Shown one piece after another: positions 20,401 to 31,765 of a stretch of DNA of 64,000 nucleotides (position 1 is its first letter; each line of letters opens with the position of its first letter). The notes below the pieces were generated by a model. The model saw nothing but the letters and a program-made list of their open reading frames with translations, did no database searches and was not told the DNA's origin. The stretch is from Prinia subflava (Eukaryota; Chordata; Aves; Passeriformes; Cisticolidae). The stretch spans positions 144,514,378 to 144,578,377 of the forward strand of contig NC_086247.1 of assembly GCF_021018805.1 (NCBI RefSeq), in the 5' to 3' direction. Both the position numbers and the translations under genes were made by a program.

Positions 20401-23400
20401 TTTATGCTTATTTTTTGTGCTGTCATTAATGAAAATATTAAATAAGATGTTGTTCCAAAACATCATTAGTAATTACTTTTCAGCCTAATCTAGTTCCTTC
20501 TTCCGTTCAGTTGATTCCTTACCCATCTTACTACACCTACCATAAATCCTTGTCTTGGGTTAATACATTTTTATTATGCTGCAGTAGCAGATGCTCCGCT
20601 GTAAACATTTTAAGCAGGTACATTTTAGCAGTTTTGCTGGAGAGGTACATGAATCCTGTGTGACCCCCATGCCCACATCAAAGAACACAGAGGATAGAGC
20701 CAGCCCAGCCTCCTTCAGAGTTCTTTGCAATGTGCAATGGTGTGTGCTTCCTGCTTTTTGGGTAATTATTAAACACTTAGATAAACTGTGTTAGCTCAGC
20801 TCCCATCTAAATACAGGATATTGATTTAGGGTTTTTTGTTGTTGTTGTTTCCTACTGTTGACATCCTTACTTACCCACTGCCTAAAATGGCACCTGAGCA
20901 CAAGCTTCTTAGTGAGAAATTCAGGCTTCGTGCACAGACCTTTCTGAAATCTTGCCATGATTGTTAAAAATAGGTGTTTGCAAGTTTATTTTCTCAGAAC
21001 AGCCTCTAAAATAAAAAATATAGCATCTGTAAGAGCCTGCAAATTCAATTAGACCAGTCTAGGACAGTACTTAGAAATAAAACAAAGCAAAACAAAACCA
21101 AAACCAAAACAATGAAAGTAACTCTACTCCTGCTCTAGATCTAGCTGTTGAAGGACAGTGTCACTGTCCTGCATTGAAGGACAATCCTTTGAGTGGATCC
21201 TTTTACTGATCACACTGCCAAAAACTGGCCTTTCTAACACCATCTCCTGTGGTGGACACTACCAATACACAGGATAAAGAAAAGGTTTTTACTCTTAATA
21301 TTTTCTCAGTTCTGCACCAAGAGAAGACCTTAGGCTTGTTCTGTATTTAAGAGTGGTCCTTCATTAAAGGGGCTCATCCTTCCTGACAAAACCTTTCTGT
21401 TCTGTCCCCAGTTTCCCTCTCATGGGGTGCTCTCTTGGTCTGCAGGACAGTGGTTTTCATGGGTCTGTCCCCCCATCATGTGTAAAACACTTGTTTGCCA
21501 GTGCCCGAGCTGCTCACTGGGCACAGCAGATGAGTTTGCTGCATGTACAAGAGCTGCTAGGAAATGTGCAAGGACCACAACAACCCATATTCAAACTCAA
21601 GGACAGTAGCAAAAATGTCCAGGATGGACACTGCATGGTGAACTCTGTCCCAAGAATCTGGTTTTTAAATGGAAGAAGTTAAAGGTGGCTTTACCATTTT
21701 CCAGATCAGATTTTTTTTTCCTTTTGTAGGTGTCTCCTATGTCAGAATTGTTGAAGTTAATGTTATGCTAGGGCCCAGAAAGGATATAAAATCAATCTAT
21801 CTGCAATGAAATGGAGAACAGTTTGATGCAAGAAGGAGATCAAGGGATCTGATTACAGCCTCCTGGTTCCCAGATTTGATCTCCACTGGAATTGACGGCA
21901 AACTTTGGCTCCTAAGCCATCCATCACAGGTCAGCCAGCCTCTGGGGGATTCTTATCTTCCAGCTGAGATCACAGAGCCTTAAACTGCCCGAGTAGCACA
22001 CAGAGATCAGGGAACCTAGCCTGCAGTTTTTAATTTATCAGTGGATCATGATGCATTGATTGAATGCTTAAAAGCAGGCCTGTTTCAGTGTGATCTAATA
22101 TTAGAAAGCACTCTGTGCTATCTGATGAGAGACTCTCCTGGGCAATTAGCACATCTGAACAGGTGCGATGCTTTTGACTCTGGAAATAAACTGACTTTGT
22201 GGAAAAAAAACACATGGAACCATTTTTTTTTTTTTGGTTGCCTGAGGGTGTTTTTTGCTGGTTTGTTTGTTTGTTTTGTAATTATAGTGAAAGGGAAGCA
22301 AAGAATTTTTTTTTCATAAACCTATTTGTGAAGACCATCTTTGACCTCTTGGCTCTCAAGCTTCCTGTTGCAGTTCCAGTTTAGGACAGCTCTTCTATCT
22401 CTAATTTTATTCATCTGCTAATGAAAGAAAATGCCAGTTACAAGTTTATTTTTGTCTTGGTATTTTTTCTAATTGTATTTAATGTAATTCTTGTCTTTAC
22501 CATTTTTTCACGATTTTCCTTTTTTCATTGGCAATCTAGGAGATGAAATGATAGAATATTAAGTATCCATCACACACCTCAGAGCAAGAACCTTGTTCAT
22601 CTGTTTACCTCCTCGTTGTGCACAGTAGAAGCTCTTGTTATACAGAGCAGAAACGTTTGTGGGAAATGCCCAGCCTAGGAGGGAGATTCCATTGAGAAGC
22701 AAAGTAGGTGTTTTTGTTTGGTTTTTGATGCTCCATTGGAACATTCTGAACTACAACAGGGAGCAACAGGAAGGCTTTTGAAGTAGTGATTCAGAACAGA
22801 AAAAGAGCATTGTCCTTTCTATTACTCAACTTTTAATACTTTCTCCTAAACCCATGTTTGTTCTCAACGTAATCTTGTGCTTGCTGAGACACATAATGTA
22901 ATTTCAGTGTAGTCCAAACAATGTTCCTCTCCCCAGCTGTCATTACCATGAACTTTCCCTATTTTTTTTTCTCCTGATCACAGCGTACCCTCAAAAAGTG
23001 ACCTTCCTTTAAAAGAAACATATCATAGGCAATGGCCCAAACAGTCCTGTACTCTGAGATACCACAATGCTTTCAGCAAGGCTTTCTAATTTTTAAACTG
23101 GAAAATATGTGTTTACTTTATTTTTTATTCATTTTTAGCTGTTCAAAATAACCCATGTCAATTAGCATTGTTATAAAACTGCAGTGAAAAGGATCAGAGT
23201 TCAGTTGCTCCTGCTCCATTTTGAGTTACTATCAAACATATTGGTCAATTCTACATTTTCTTTACAGTGTACCAGGAGGAAAATATCCTCAAGGATGCTC
23301 CAAGCTTATAGACACACAGCAGCTATAGCAAACATTCTAACCTCTGGCCAAACACCAGGTTTGCTTGTGTGCTTTGCAGTAAGCAGGACAACGTTTCCTG

Positions 23401-23435
23401 AACAGAACATGGAGGATGAAACCTCAAGCTGTGCC
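17411..23435. other. Intergenic, no gene seen
   Basis: About 6 kb of mostly unique AT-rich sequence between NCAPG2 and PTPRN2. It includes AAAAC-rich (21080-21115), poly-T (22219-22235) and GTTT (22258-22278) simple stretches. The many short frames on both strands have no recognisable domain. Confidence 0.6.
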
Positions 23436-23665
23436 AGGTGAGGTTTAGATTGGATATCAGGATCAGTTTCTTCACTGAAAGGGTGGTCAAGCATTAGAGC
23501 AGGCTGCCCAGGGGAGGGATGAGATCACCATCCCTGAAAGTGTTCAAAGATGTGTGGATGTGTCACTTGGGGATATGATTTTATGGCGAACACAGGGTTC
23601 CTGGGTTAACGGTTGGATTCAATCTTGGAGGTCTTTTCCCACCTTAAAGATTCTATGATTCTTTG
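23436..23665 (+). mobile_element. CR1 LINE 3' end, sense
   Basis: It contains GGTTTAGATTGGATATCAGG, TTCTTCACTGAAAGGGTGGT, GCAGGCTGCCCAGGGGAGG, a CATCCCTGAAAGTGTTCAAA block and GGTTGGATTCAATCTTGGAG. It ends GATTCTATGATTCTTTG. This is the CR1 3' UTR and terminal 8-mer of a 5'-truncated copy. Confidence 0.9.
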
Positions 23666-26600
23666 AAACACATAAAGACATAGTTTAAGAGTGTTATTAG
23701 AGCTGTAAAGTCAGGCACTCAAAAATCAAGTGGTACCAAATGGAAGATGTGCACAGCTTTAATCTTCCCTGTGATTATATGTCAAATGACACATCTTCAA
23801 TCCCATTATGAGAAGTTACTCCTTCCACACAAACTGTTCCCTGTACCTGCCCTACAGATCGTGCAAACCCCTTGTGTTGGTGACACAGCAAATGGTCAGT
23901 GCTTTTATCCCCTCAGCACACAGCTCCACACTGAGCTGCTGCCTGCTGTTTGTACCCAGCTCCTGCCATGGCGTTTCTATGGCACTACTCACTGCAGTCC
24001 CAGGATTTCACAGTGATTCATGGCTCTTCCCAGCTCCCTGTAGGCTTACATATCACCATCTTAAAGATGCACAGTGACACCAGAGTAAAAAATTTCCATT
24101 GATTTTTTCCCTGTTTGCCAGGTTGTAACACTTGTTGCCTCAAGGCACCAACCTCCAGCTGTGGGTGCTCAGAACCAGGCTGCAGGTTCTGAGTCAGGTA
24201 CAGCAGGTGGGGACACATAACCAGAGCCTCCCCAGCAGCTTCAATCAACTGCAGGCCAATTCTTTCAGAATGACAAAGTGCAGTAATTTCATTCATCTTT
24301 TAATTGAGCACAAGAGGAGTGGGTATCCCAGGGGATTCGTTACTCCTTGTAAAATCCATTCACCAAGTATCGAGTCTTACAGATCAGCAAAGCTGGATGA
24401 AAATAGAATTTTTAAACTGTTTCTGAACTCCTTCCCATTAAAAGAACCTAATTAATTTTAAAAATTGTCTCCCTATTGACATTTCAAATCAATTTTGATC
24501 AATGGTAACCAAATCTAATTATTCATTGCACACATAAGGGTTTCACGATGGTTTTGAAGAACAAGAACCTATTATCAAAAAAAAATTACAATTGTCTAAT
24601 CCTTTCACTTGGATATGCCATCATGGTGTGCTCAGACAGCAAGTTTTTAAGCTGTGCTGAGGCCTCTAAATGCCTATGAAAATCAGCAGAAATTCAGGTG
24701 GCTTTGCTTTGAAATGTCTCCAGTGACTCCAAAACAGGCAAGTCCCAGTTCAGCCTGTGTTGAACTGAGGTGGCAGTGGGTGTTAGCAGGAAATACAGCC
24801 TTTCTCAGTCAAAAACCAGCTCTGGAGCACCTCAGTCACTGTGCTTGTGCTCATAGAGGCCATCCCTCTCCCAGGGAAGCCCAAATTCCCTTTTATAGCT
24901 TGACACCAGATATAAAGATGTCAGAATGGCCTCGGAGTTGGACTCATGAGTTACTGCAGCCCCGCCTTGAGGCGCCGGGGTTCTGTTCTTCACAGGGTCT
25001 GGACATCCACACATTGTTACTTGCTTCACTCCACCTTTGTCTTCTCTTCAACAACCTCACACCAAATGCAGCTTCAGCAACCTGTTTCCTGTAGGTATCA
25101 CCATAAGTGATATTTGAACAAGTCAGCTAGAATTTTAGATGAGTCTTAAATGAATTTGGGTTCAGTCCAGACCTGCAAATGCCTACATTAACAGAAGCTG
25201 CTCTCTCCAGCATCCCTAACAAAGCAGCAGGAGAGATTATGGAAATTTTCCTCACACATGCACACCGAAGTGGCTGGTCTGGTACCAAGGCTTCTTAGAG
25301 CCTTGGAAGTCAGCCCTGAGCATTCATATACAAAGATGTTTAGGTCTGCAGTTAATGTGAGTCACATCTCCTGCTATTCTCACTGGTAATTTTCTCTAGC
25401 TGCATTTCATCTCTTAGGCCTTGAACATTCCACTTTAGGCTCCTGTCCAGAAACACATAAAAACCATTATCATTCAGTTACAGCACAGGGAATAAAAGAC
25501 TGGCTCACATCTTAACAGTCATAACTAAAATCAACCTACTTTTTTGTTTGGTTTTTTTTTCCCTTTTTTAAAGTTCATCAGTTGTGCACTTGCACAGTTC
25601 TCTAGGATTTTTTCTTCTGATTCTATATTGAACTCCTTCTCCTCAGTGAGGCCAAAATATCTAGAATAAAACTTTTAGTGTGCACCAGAGCAAAGACATT
25701 TTCTTAGGAAACAAGAAAAAAAAGCTTTAAAATAGCTGAGAACAGCCAGACATCATTCTTAGATATAACAGAATTGCTATGATATTCACAATCATACCAC
25801 TATCTTCCATCAAGCACTCTGATGTGTTCTAGACCCTGCAGCTATTTATTTTCATGCTAAACTGTATTCAGTATGAATTAATTAAAAGTTTCTAAGGCTC
25901 TGCTAGTTTTATAGACAATAAATAAAAAATAATGAAAATCAGTAATTTCTGTATCAAATGCTTAAATCCTTTCAAGTACTTTTAGTTATACTATGAACTA
26001 TTCAACAATTGAAAAAGAAAGACCACAATCACTGCAGATATGACCTTGGACTATGTATTTTCACAACAATTAAAGACTTTTTTCCCTTTAGGAACTTTCT
26101 ATTCCTTTGTCCTAAAACTGTGTCCTCAAATTTAGAATACAACCACCAAACAGAAATTCAAGTGAGTATTTGTACTCCTGTGGAGAGAGTGGTATAACTT
26201 TAGGTCTCAGTAATCCAGGCTTCTGTAGAGCTTCTCATGCTTTAAACACTCTCATAGTCTCAGGTTTTTTAGATATATTGTTTATAACTATCACAGAGTA
26301 AAGTCCTTCCTCAATTGCTTTAAAATATTAGCTATTTAAATTCTGTATTTTGAAAAATGTGTGCATGGAATAAGTTATACATTTTCTCTTAGTGAAAGGA
26401 TCAAATACACAAAGCTATATAACCACACCTGTCCTTTTTCAACATCCATGAGTAACATGTGTGTTTCAACATACATATGAGTAAAAGAAGCAACTGATTA
26501 AGTGCATAGTACTAAATTTCTATTAAACTTCCTTGATAGTTTTTAACACCAAGGGCTCTGCAATACATTTGCAATATCCTCCTCACATAATTTGAATGTA

Positions 26601-29600
26601 AATCTTGTGACTTTAAACTTTCCATCAACAATAGTGAATAAATGTAACTAAAATATGTCAGGATATGAGTGCAGTCATACAGTCACTGTTTGAGTGTCTC
26701 TGCAGGACCACCCTGAGGAGTGTCCAGTGCACGTCAGCTGCCAGAGCAGAGTTTATGACTGCTCACACCAACAGCCTGCAGGGTGGCAATTGGTGCTGCT
26801 CTTCTGGTAACCACAGCACCCCAACGTGTGGCTTTAGACATGGTTTTTGTGGCCTCATTTTTAAAAGTCTTGTGAAAGAAGTCCTCAAATCACACACAAG
26901 TGCTGGAGGCTCACTGCTGCTCAAGCAGCTCTTTCTGCCCTCACAAAGGTGTGGTGAAGGTTACTTGTGCATCAGAGCCTTCAAAGTCTCCCTCAGTGTC
27001 TGTAGCTGCATATACAAACTTTGAATATTTTACCTACATCCTCACAAGCCAGAACATGGAAATAATAAAACAGTATAAATCATGTCTTTTCTGGGCACAG
27101 ATACAGCACAAGCCTCTCTATCTCTCTTCTTTCACCCTTAACCCTCCAATACATCTTGAAGCTCTTCTGAGATATCTAGGTTACTGAATCTGAGATAAAC
27201 TGCCTGATAGGTATTGTTCCCTGTGGACTTTGGGCCCATTAGCAGGACAAATGATCTGCAATTAACGTGCTCAGAAGTCTTGATTTGGGGAGGAGGGACT
27301 GGAGGGGACGGGGAATGAGAGGAAGAAAAGAAAATGAAGAGGGTAATTTTAATGCTTCTTTTTTTCTCTAAGGGCTTGTTTGTCTGTGCAGGTAGAGTGT
27401 ATTTAGCATAGCTGGAACTGACCTTTTGTTCAGGCTCTTCTTTATACTTGGATAAACTGACAAATAGCTCTGTGATCCTTAGATGAAACATGCATTTCTA
27501 CCCAGTAAAAATACACCATTTCTACAATCACACAGGGGTACCTGTGCTAATAAATATAATTCCCATTTGTAATTAAGAAACAGACCTGCAAAGACTTTCA
27601 AACATGACCTCAGTAACTAAGTACACAGTAAAACTCAGATGTTACCTTTGTGTTGTAAGTTCTAATACTTAACCTCTAACTATCCTGTATTATTTAAATT
27701 CTGTTTACAATAGAATTCATATCACAATTATTTACAAATTGATACATATTAGGAGTATTTTCCCTTTTATGTGTGTCTTAATGCCTAACTTATTGTCTGG
27801 CAATGTTCTGCTTTAACTGAATCCTGTGTTTGTTTTTTACACCCTATCAATGTCTGGTTTGTGTAATTTTGGCACTTTTTGTTCTTACATCTCAAAAAAA
27901 TGCAACCATTAACTCAATTCCCAGCTGATTAATTCATTACTTTTAATATTTCATTCTAAACAATAATAAATCAACAAAATAAATCCTATAATAATCTTGC
28001 CTCTCCCATGCTAAACTACTACCTACAAGGTCTTTTCTAGCTAGGGTCATTTGCTTTTAATATAATCGTGAATGGCCCAGTGAAACTGAGGGAGGCTGAG
28101 CTAAATATCCAGTGGTCAGTTCATGTGTTTGAATCAACCAGAGCAAAAATCTGAACCTTAAAAATACCAGGCCACACAGGTGTCCTGGCTACTGGGCTAC
28201 TTAGCTATCCTGGGATAATTTCTGGCCCCTTCTGGATCTTTCTTTCTAGCCCTTACTAGTGGATTTTTGATTAAAACCTGTGTATTTCTCATGAAAAGCC
28301 TTAGTCAGACAACACAGCATGTTCAAACAGAAGAGTGTTCCCTTGAAAAACTCCTGTTCAGCTGTGGTTGCCATGGATAAGGATGTAAATCTCTCACATG
28401 CATAAAATCATATAGATTATCCAGCTCTCCTTTTACTTTGCCTAGCATGTTTTTCACATCTAAATGGGCATCATAAAAAGACTTAGCTCCAGCAATTAAG
28501 GACATGCTAAACCTCAATGTGTTATTCACTGGGCTGAATTTCTCAGTTCTGTAATTTCCAATGTCATTCTTTCATGAAGCCTTACTCACCTCCAGACACA
28601 TTAGCAAGGGAGAGCTGATATTCTACCCTCTCAGCCACCATTCAATATCTTTAGAATCCCTTACCAAAAAGATTTAAATATGCCCTTACAGAAATAATTT
28701 GCTGATACCATTTTTTCAAAACTGTCAAGTCCTACAGTTCTGTTTGAGCCCCACAACATCCCTGACTTCAGGAATGGAGTAATTTGTCTAGTCCTTCTAG
28801 AAATTTTCACAAATGACTTGCACACGTCAGGATTTCTTTTTCCACAGTTCAGAAACTTATTGAAAACATGATAAGAAAAACCATAATCAAAACAATCTCA
28901 CAAGGTTGGTAGACCTAAACATGGATGCTCAATTTATTATATGAACTATTGAAAACCTTGGCACTGATAATTGTCTTGAAAAAATGACTGTGAACCAGCA
29001 AGGAAGCTGCTTGTGACATGTTATTTACACTGTGATACTGTTTTTCATCTAATTTGCACACAGACTCAAGCCTTGCAGTTTTTACACTTCATTAACAAAA
29101 TTCATTATACCTAATACACATTACTTCAATCTGTCTGCTCCTGGGGCTTTAAGACAGATCTGTGTATCTTTGTTAGGTGAAGCCTACTGCAAAACTGTAA
29201 AGTACAGCCAGGCAGGGAATGCCTTGCACTTCCCAGCCCTGAGAATTGCTACTTGAGTTATCTCCAAATGCCTTATTCACCTACTGATTGACTCTTTACT
29301 CTTTCCTTGACACCTGACTCCTGTCTTTACTGAATTTATATATTCAAGGATTTCTTCCTGTCCTCAATGAATGCCTTTTCTTGTTCTGATTTTTCACACT
29401 GCTTCAAATGCTTTCGAACAAATGTCATTATTTTGCTAATCCTCTGCACAGAGTGGCTATGAGAATTTTAATTTCCTTTTAAAATCTGCATAGTATTTGA
29501 TCATAAATTCACAGGAAATATGCAAATCATTCCTTGCAGAGCTGATTCCCAGTAATATCACTGCTATTTCGTATTTTGACGTACAACTTGTTCTCTTGCT

Positions 29601-30944
29601 GTGCCTGCCATTTGCTGCTTTCTTGCCTTCAGTTGCTTTGCAGTTCTCTGCTAATTCTGATGACCTTTTTCCTTGTTCCCACTACTAGCTTTTAAAGCCA
29701 GATGGTTTGCATAACCCATGAGAATATACTAATTTATGTTTCAGCACTTTCATTTCTCATCTTGTCCTTTCCACAGAATGCTTTTCCCTCCTTTTCTGTT
29801 TCTCCCCTTTTAGTGCTCAGATTTCTCTCAGTGTCGTCAAAATTGATTTTTTTCTGAGGTAAAGGGACCTTTTGGCTTAGTGAAACCACTCTCCTGCAAG
29901 ACATAAGCAGTCATGTAACAGACCTCAAGAGCAGAAATGCTCAAAAAGACCATCCAGTATCAATACATTTTTTTGAAATTCTGTGTTTTCTGAATCAAGT
30001 ATTGCCCTTTTTTGTGTCCAAGTCACCAACCTTAACCACAAAGGAAAGGAGGTGATGTGCACCAGTTCTAGAAGCAATGATTTTTTTTTTCCAGCACAGA
30101 TGTTAATGCTTTTCCCACAGAGCAAAACTGAGAGGATAAGAGTTGTCTGCAGCTGTCTGTAAGTGCCCTTGTTCTGCCCATGAGCTCCCACCCAGCACTC
30201 CTGCCCCAAGTCTTGGAAGTGAGCAAGGAGGAAGGTCTCTGCTTTTCCAGAGTTAGTCTGTTCTTTTGTTATTTGCTTTTCTGCTCTATGGCAAAGCCAC
30301 TTCATGCACTACAATTTTTATTCTTTTTAAATACCTTGAGTGTGTCTCAGTCTGGTTAAAGCCAGATATGAAGCGTGTCAGGTGTAGCTGTTTACCTGAA
30401 ATATGGAGAAGGTTGTCAGAATCTGAAACTTCAAGGAGGTGTTCTGAAACTTCAAGTGGATGTTCAGGTGACAGACGGGCTGGGACCAGCATCACTTGGT
30501 GTGGTATGTAGCTGGCTGTCCTGGCCAAAACCACATCCCCCTGTATGGAGACATGGTACCTGTGCTGTGTCACCTTGGTGGCCGTGACTGCTGCGTTAAA
30601 GGCTGAGTATTGCCCCAGTGAATTTGTGAGTAAAGGAGAGCCTGTGAACCGGGAGGAATTCCATGAGCTTGAGACTCCCGATCCCCTCCTGGCAGCCTGG
30701 ACTGATGCTCCCACTTTTTGTGGAGTGATTTGGGGACAGCAGGGGAGGATGAACATGTCACACATGTGGATGTCTCCCAGGCAAACCCACAGAGGTATTT
30801 AGCTGAAGGCTCATTAAATCCTTTGGAACAGCCAGTAATTATCTGTGGAGAAAGCACTGGTACACAAACAGCTGCTGAAGAGGCCACAGGGAGGATCCAC
30901 TCAGCTGGCACGTTTCAGGACAAAACTTTGATAGGGTGAACTGG
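23666..30944. other. Intergenic, no gene seen
   Basis: About 7.3 kb upstream of PTPRN2, largely unique. It has slightly GC-richer islands at 24650-25050, 26690-27000 and 30380-30940. A 146-codon frame at 24654-25094 (+) has no recognisable domain. A 21-bp tandem duplication (TCTGAAACTTCAAG-containing) lies at 30422-30463. Confidence 0.55.
27287..27313 (+). other. Potential G-quadruplex motif
   Basis: Four G runs (4, 3, 4 and 4) are separated by loops of 4, 6 and 2 bases within a purine-rich stretch. The pattern meets the usual G3+N1-7 rule. It is 4.3 kb upstream of PTPRN2, with no other context. Confidence 0.55.
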
Positions 30945-31220
30945 TTTCACAGAATCCCAGAATTTTTAGGGTTGGAAGGGACATCTGGAGATCACCTCGT
31001 CCAACCTCCCTGCCCAAGCAGGGTCACCCGGAGCAGGTGACACAGGAACATGTCCTGGAGGGTTTGGAACGTCTCCAGAGAGGGAGACTGCACGACCTCC
31101 CTGGGCAGCCTGTTCCAGTGCTCTGACACCCTCAACGTAAAGAAGTTCTCCCTCTTGCCGAGGTGAAACTTCTTGTGTTTCAGTTTATGGCCATTGCCCC
31201 CGTACGGCTCCATTGTTTCC
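30945..31220 (-). mobile_element. CR1 LINE 3' end, antisense, abutting the PTPRN2 CpG island
   Basis: Read on the plus strand it starts CACAGAATCCCAGAATTTTT, then GGGTTGGAAGGGACATCTGG, a CACCTCGTCCAACCTCCCTG block and CCTGGGCAGCCTGTTCCAGT. It ends near TTTATGGCCATTGCCCCCGT. This is the reverse complement of a CR1 3' UTR. It keeps about ten CpGs, unlike the other CR1 copies here, so it is either young or sits in unmethylated germline DNA. Confidence 0.9.
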
Positions 31221-31490
31221 CCGTACAGGTGTGCGGAACAAGCACGTTCACTCCCTTCTCAAGCCCAGCCATCTTTGCGGGGGCTGCCGGCGGAGGCGGG
31301 CAGGATCGCGGCCTCCGCCGGGGCCGCTGAGGGTCGGGGCGCCGGGGCAGCCCCAGCGCTGCCCTTGCCCGGCGGCGCCGCTGCCCCGCGGTCCCGGCGG
31401 GCGGGCAGGGCGGAGCGGGCGGCGGGGAGCGCTCGCTCCCCCCTCAGGCTGCCGGGCGGGCCGGGGCGGGGCCGGGGGCGGGCGGCGCTG

Positions 31491-31511
31491 GTCGCTGTCC
31501 TGGGTGTTGAA
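31491..31511 (-). promoter_or_regulatory. RE1/NRSE site for REST (NRSF)
   Basis: On the minus strand the site reads TTCAACACC, a two-base spacer CA, then GGACAGCGAC. The REST consensus is TTCAGCACC, two bases, GGACAGCGCC. Only one core position differs (A for G at position 5), and half-site spacing is canonical. It lies 116-136 bp upstream of the PTPRN2 start codon. REST silences neuronal and neuroendocrine genes outside those tissues, and PTPRN2 is such a gene, so the context supports function. Confidence 0.8.
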
Positions 31512-31570
31512 TCTGCTGCGGCTGCCGGAGCCGGGGAGCGGCCGCGGGAGGCACAGGGCGGGCGGGCGGC

Positions 31571-31579
31571 ATGGAGTGA
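31571..31579 (+). promoter_or_regulatory. Minimal upstream ORF (Met-Glu-stop)
   Basis: ATGGAGTGA in the presumed PTPRN2 leader, 48 bases before the main start. Two further upstream ATGs follow. One at 31611 opens an out-of-frame reading frame that overlaps the coding sequence to 31769. One at 31616 encodes Met-Gly-Gln-Ala and stops at 31628-31630, overlapping the main start. They matter only if the transcript starts upstream of them. Confidence 0.55.
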
Positions 31580-31626
31580 GGGCTGGCGGCGGCGGGCAGG
31601 GGAGCGGGGCATGCGATGGGCCAGGC

Positions 31627-31765
31627 ATGATGGGCGCGCTCGGCTCCGTCCTCCCGCTGCTGCTGCTGCTGCTGCTGCTGCCGCCGCCGCCGCTGCCGCA
31701 GGTGCTCGCCGCCGCCCCGCGCATCCAGCCGCCCTCCGCGGGGGCCGCCGCCGAGGCGCGGATCG
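31627..31765 (+). CDS. PTPRN2: PTPRN2 (phogrin, IA-2beta) exon 1: signal peptide
   Basis: PTPRN2 is a single-pass, catalytically weak receptor-type tyrosine phosphatase of dense-core secretory granules, needed for normal granule content and regulated secretion. Exon 1 encodes MMGALGSVLP, then eight leucines, a proline-rich turn (PPPPLPQ), VLAAAP and RIQPPSAGAAAEARI. It stops at a GTGAGT donor in phase 1. Human exon 1 is built the same way ([24 protein letters not shown]). The leucine run is a signal-peptide core, with likely cleavage near VLAAA. Two ATGs lie in tandem. The second (31630) has the better context, with A at -3 and G at +4. Identity rests on this similarity plus position, tandem and downstream of NCAPG2 as in human. 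The frame runs on into the intron to 32010, but that part is GC-rich noise. Confidence 0.85.
31657..31692 (+). repeat. PTPRN2: (CTG)8(CCG)4 coding trinucleotide repeat
   Basis: Eight uninterrupted CTG codons (31657-31680) are followed by four CCG codons (31681-31692) inside the PTPRN2 signal peptide, giving Leu8-Pro4. Pure codon repeats of this kind are prone to length change. Confidence 0.95.
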
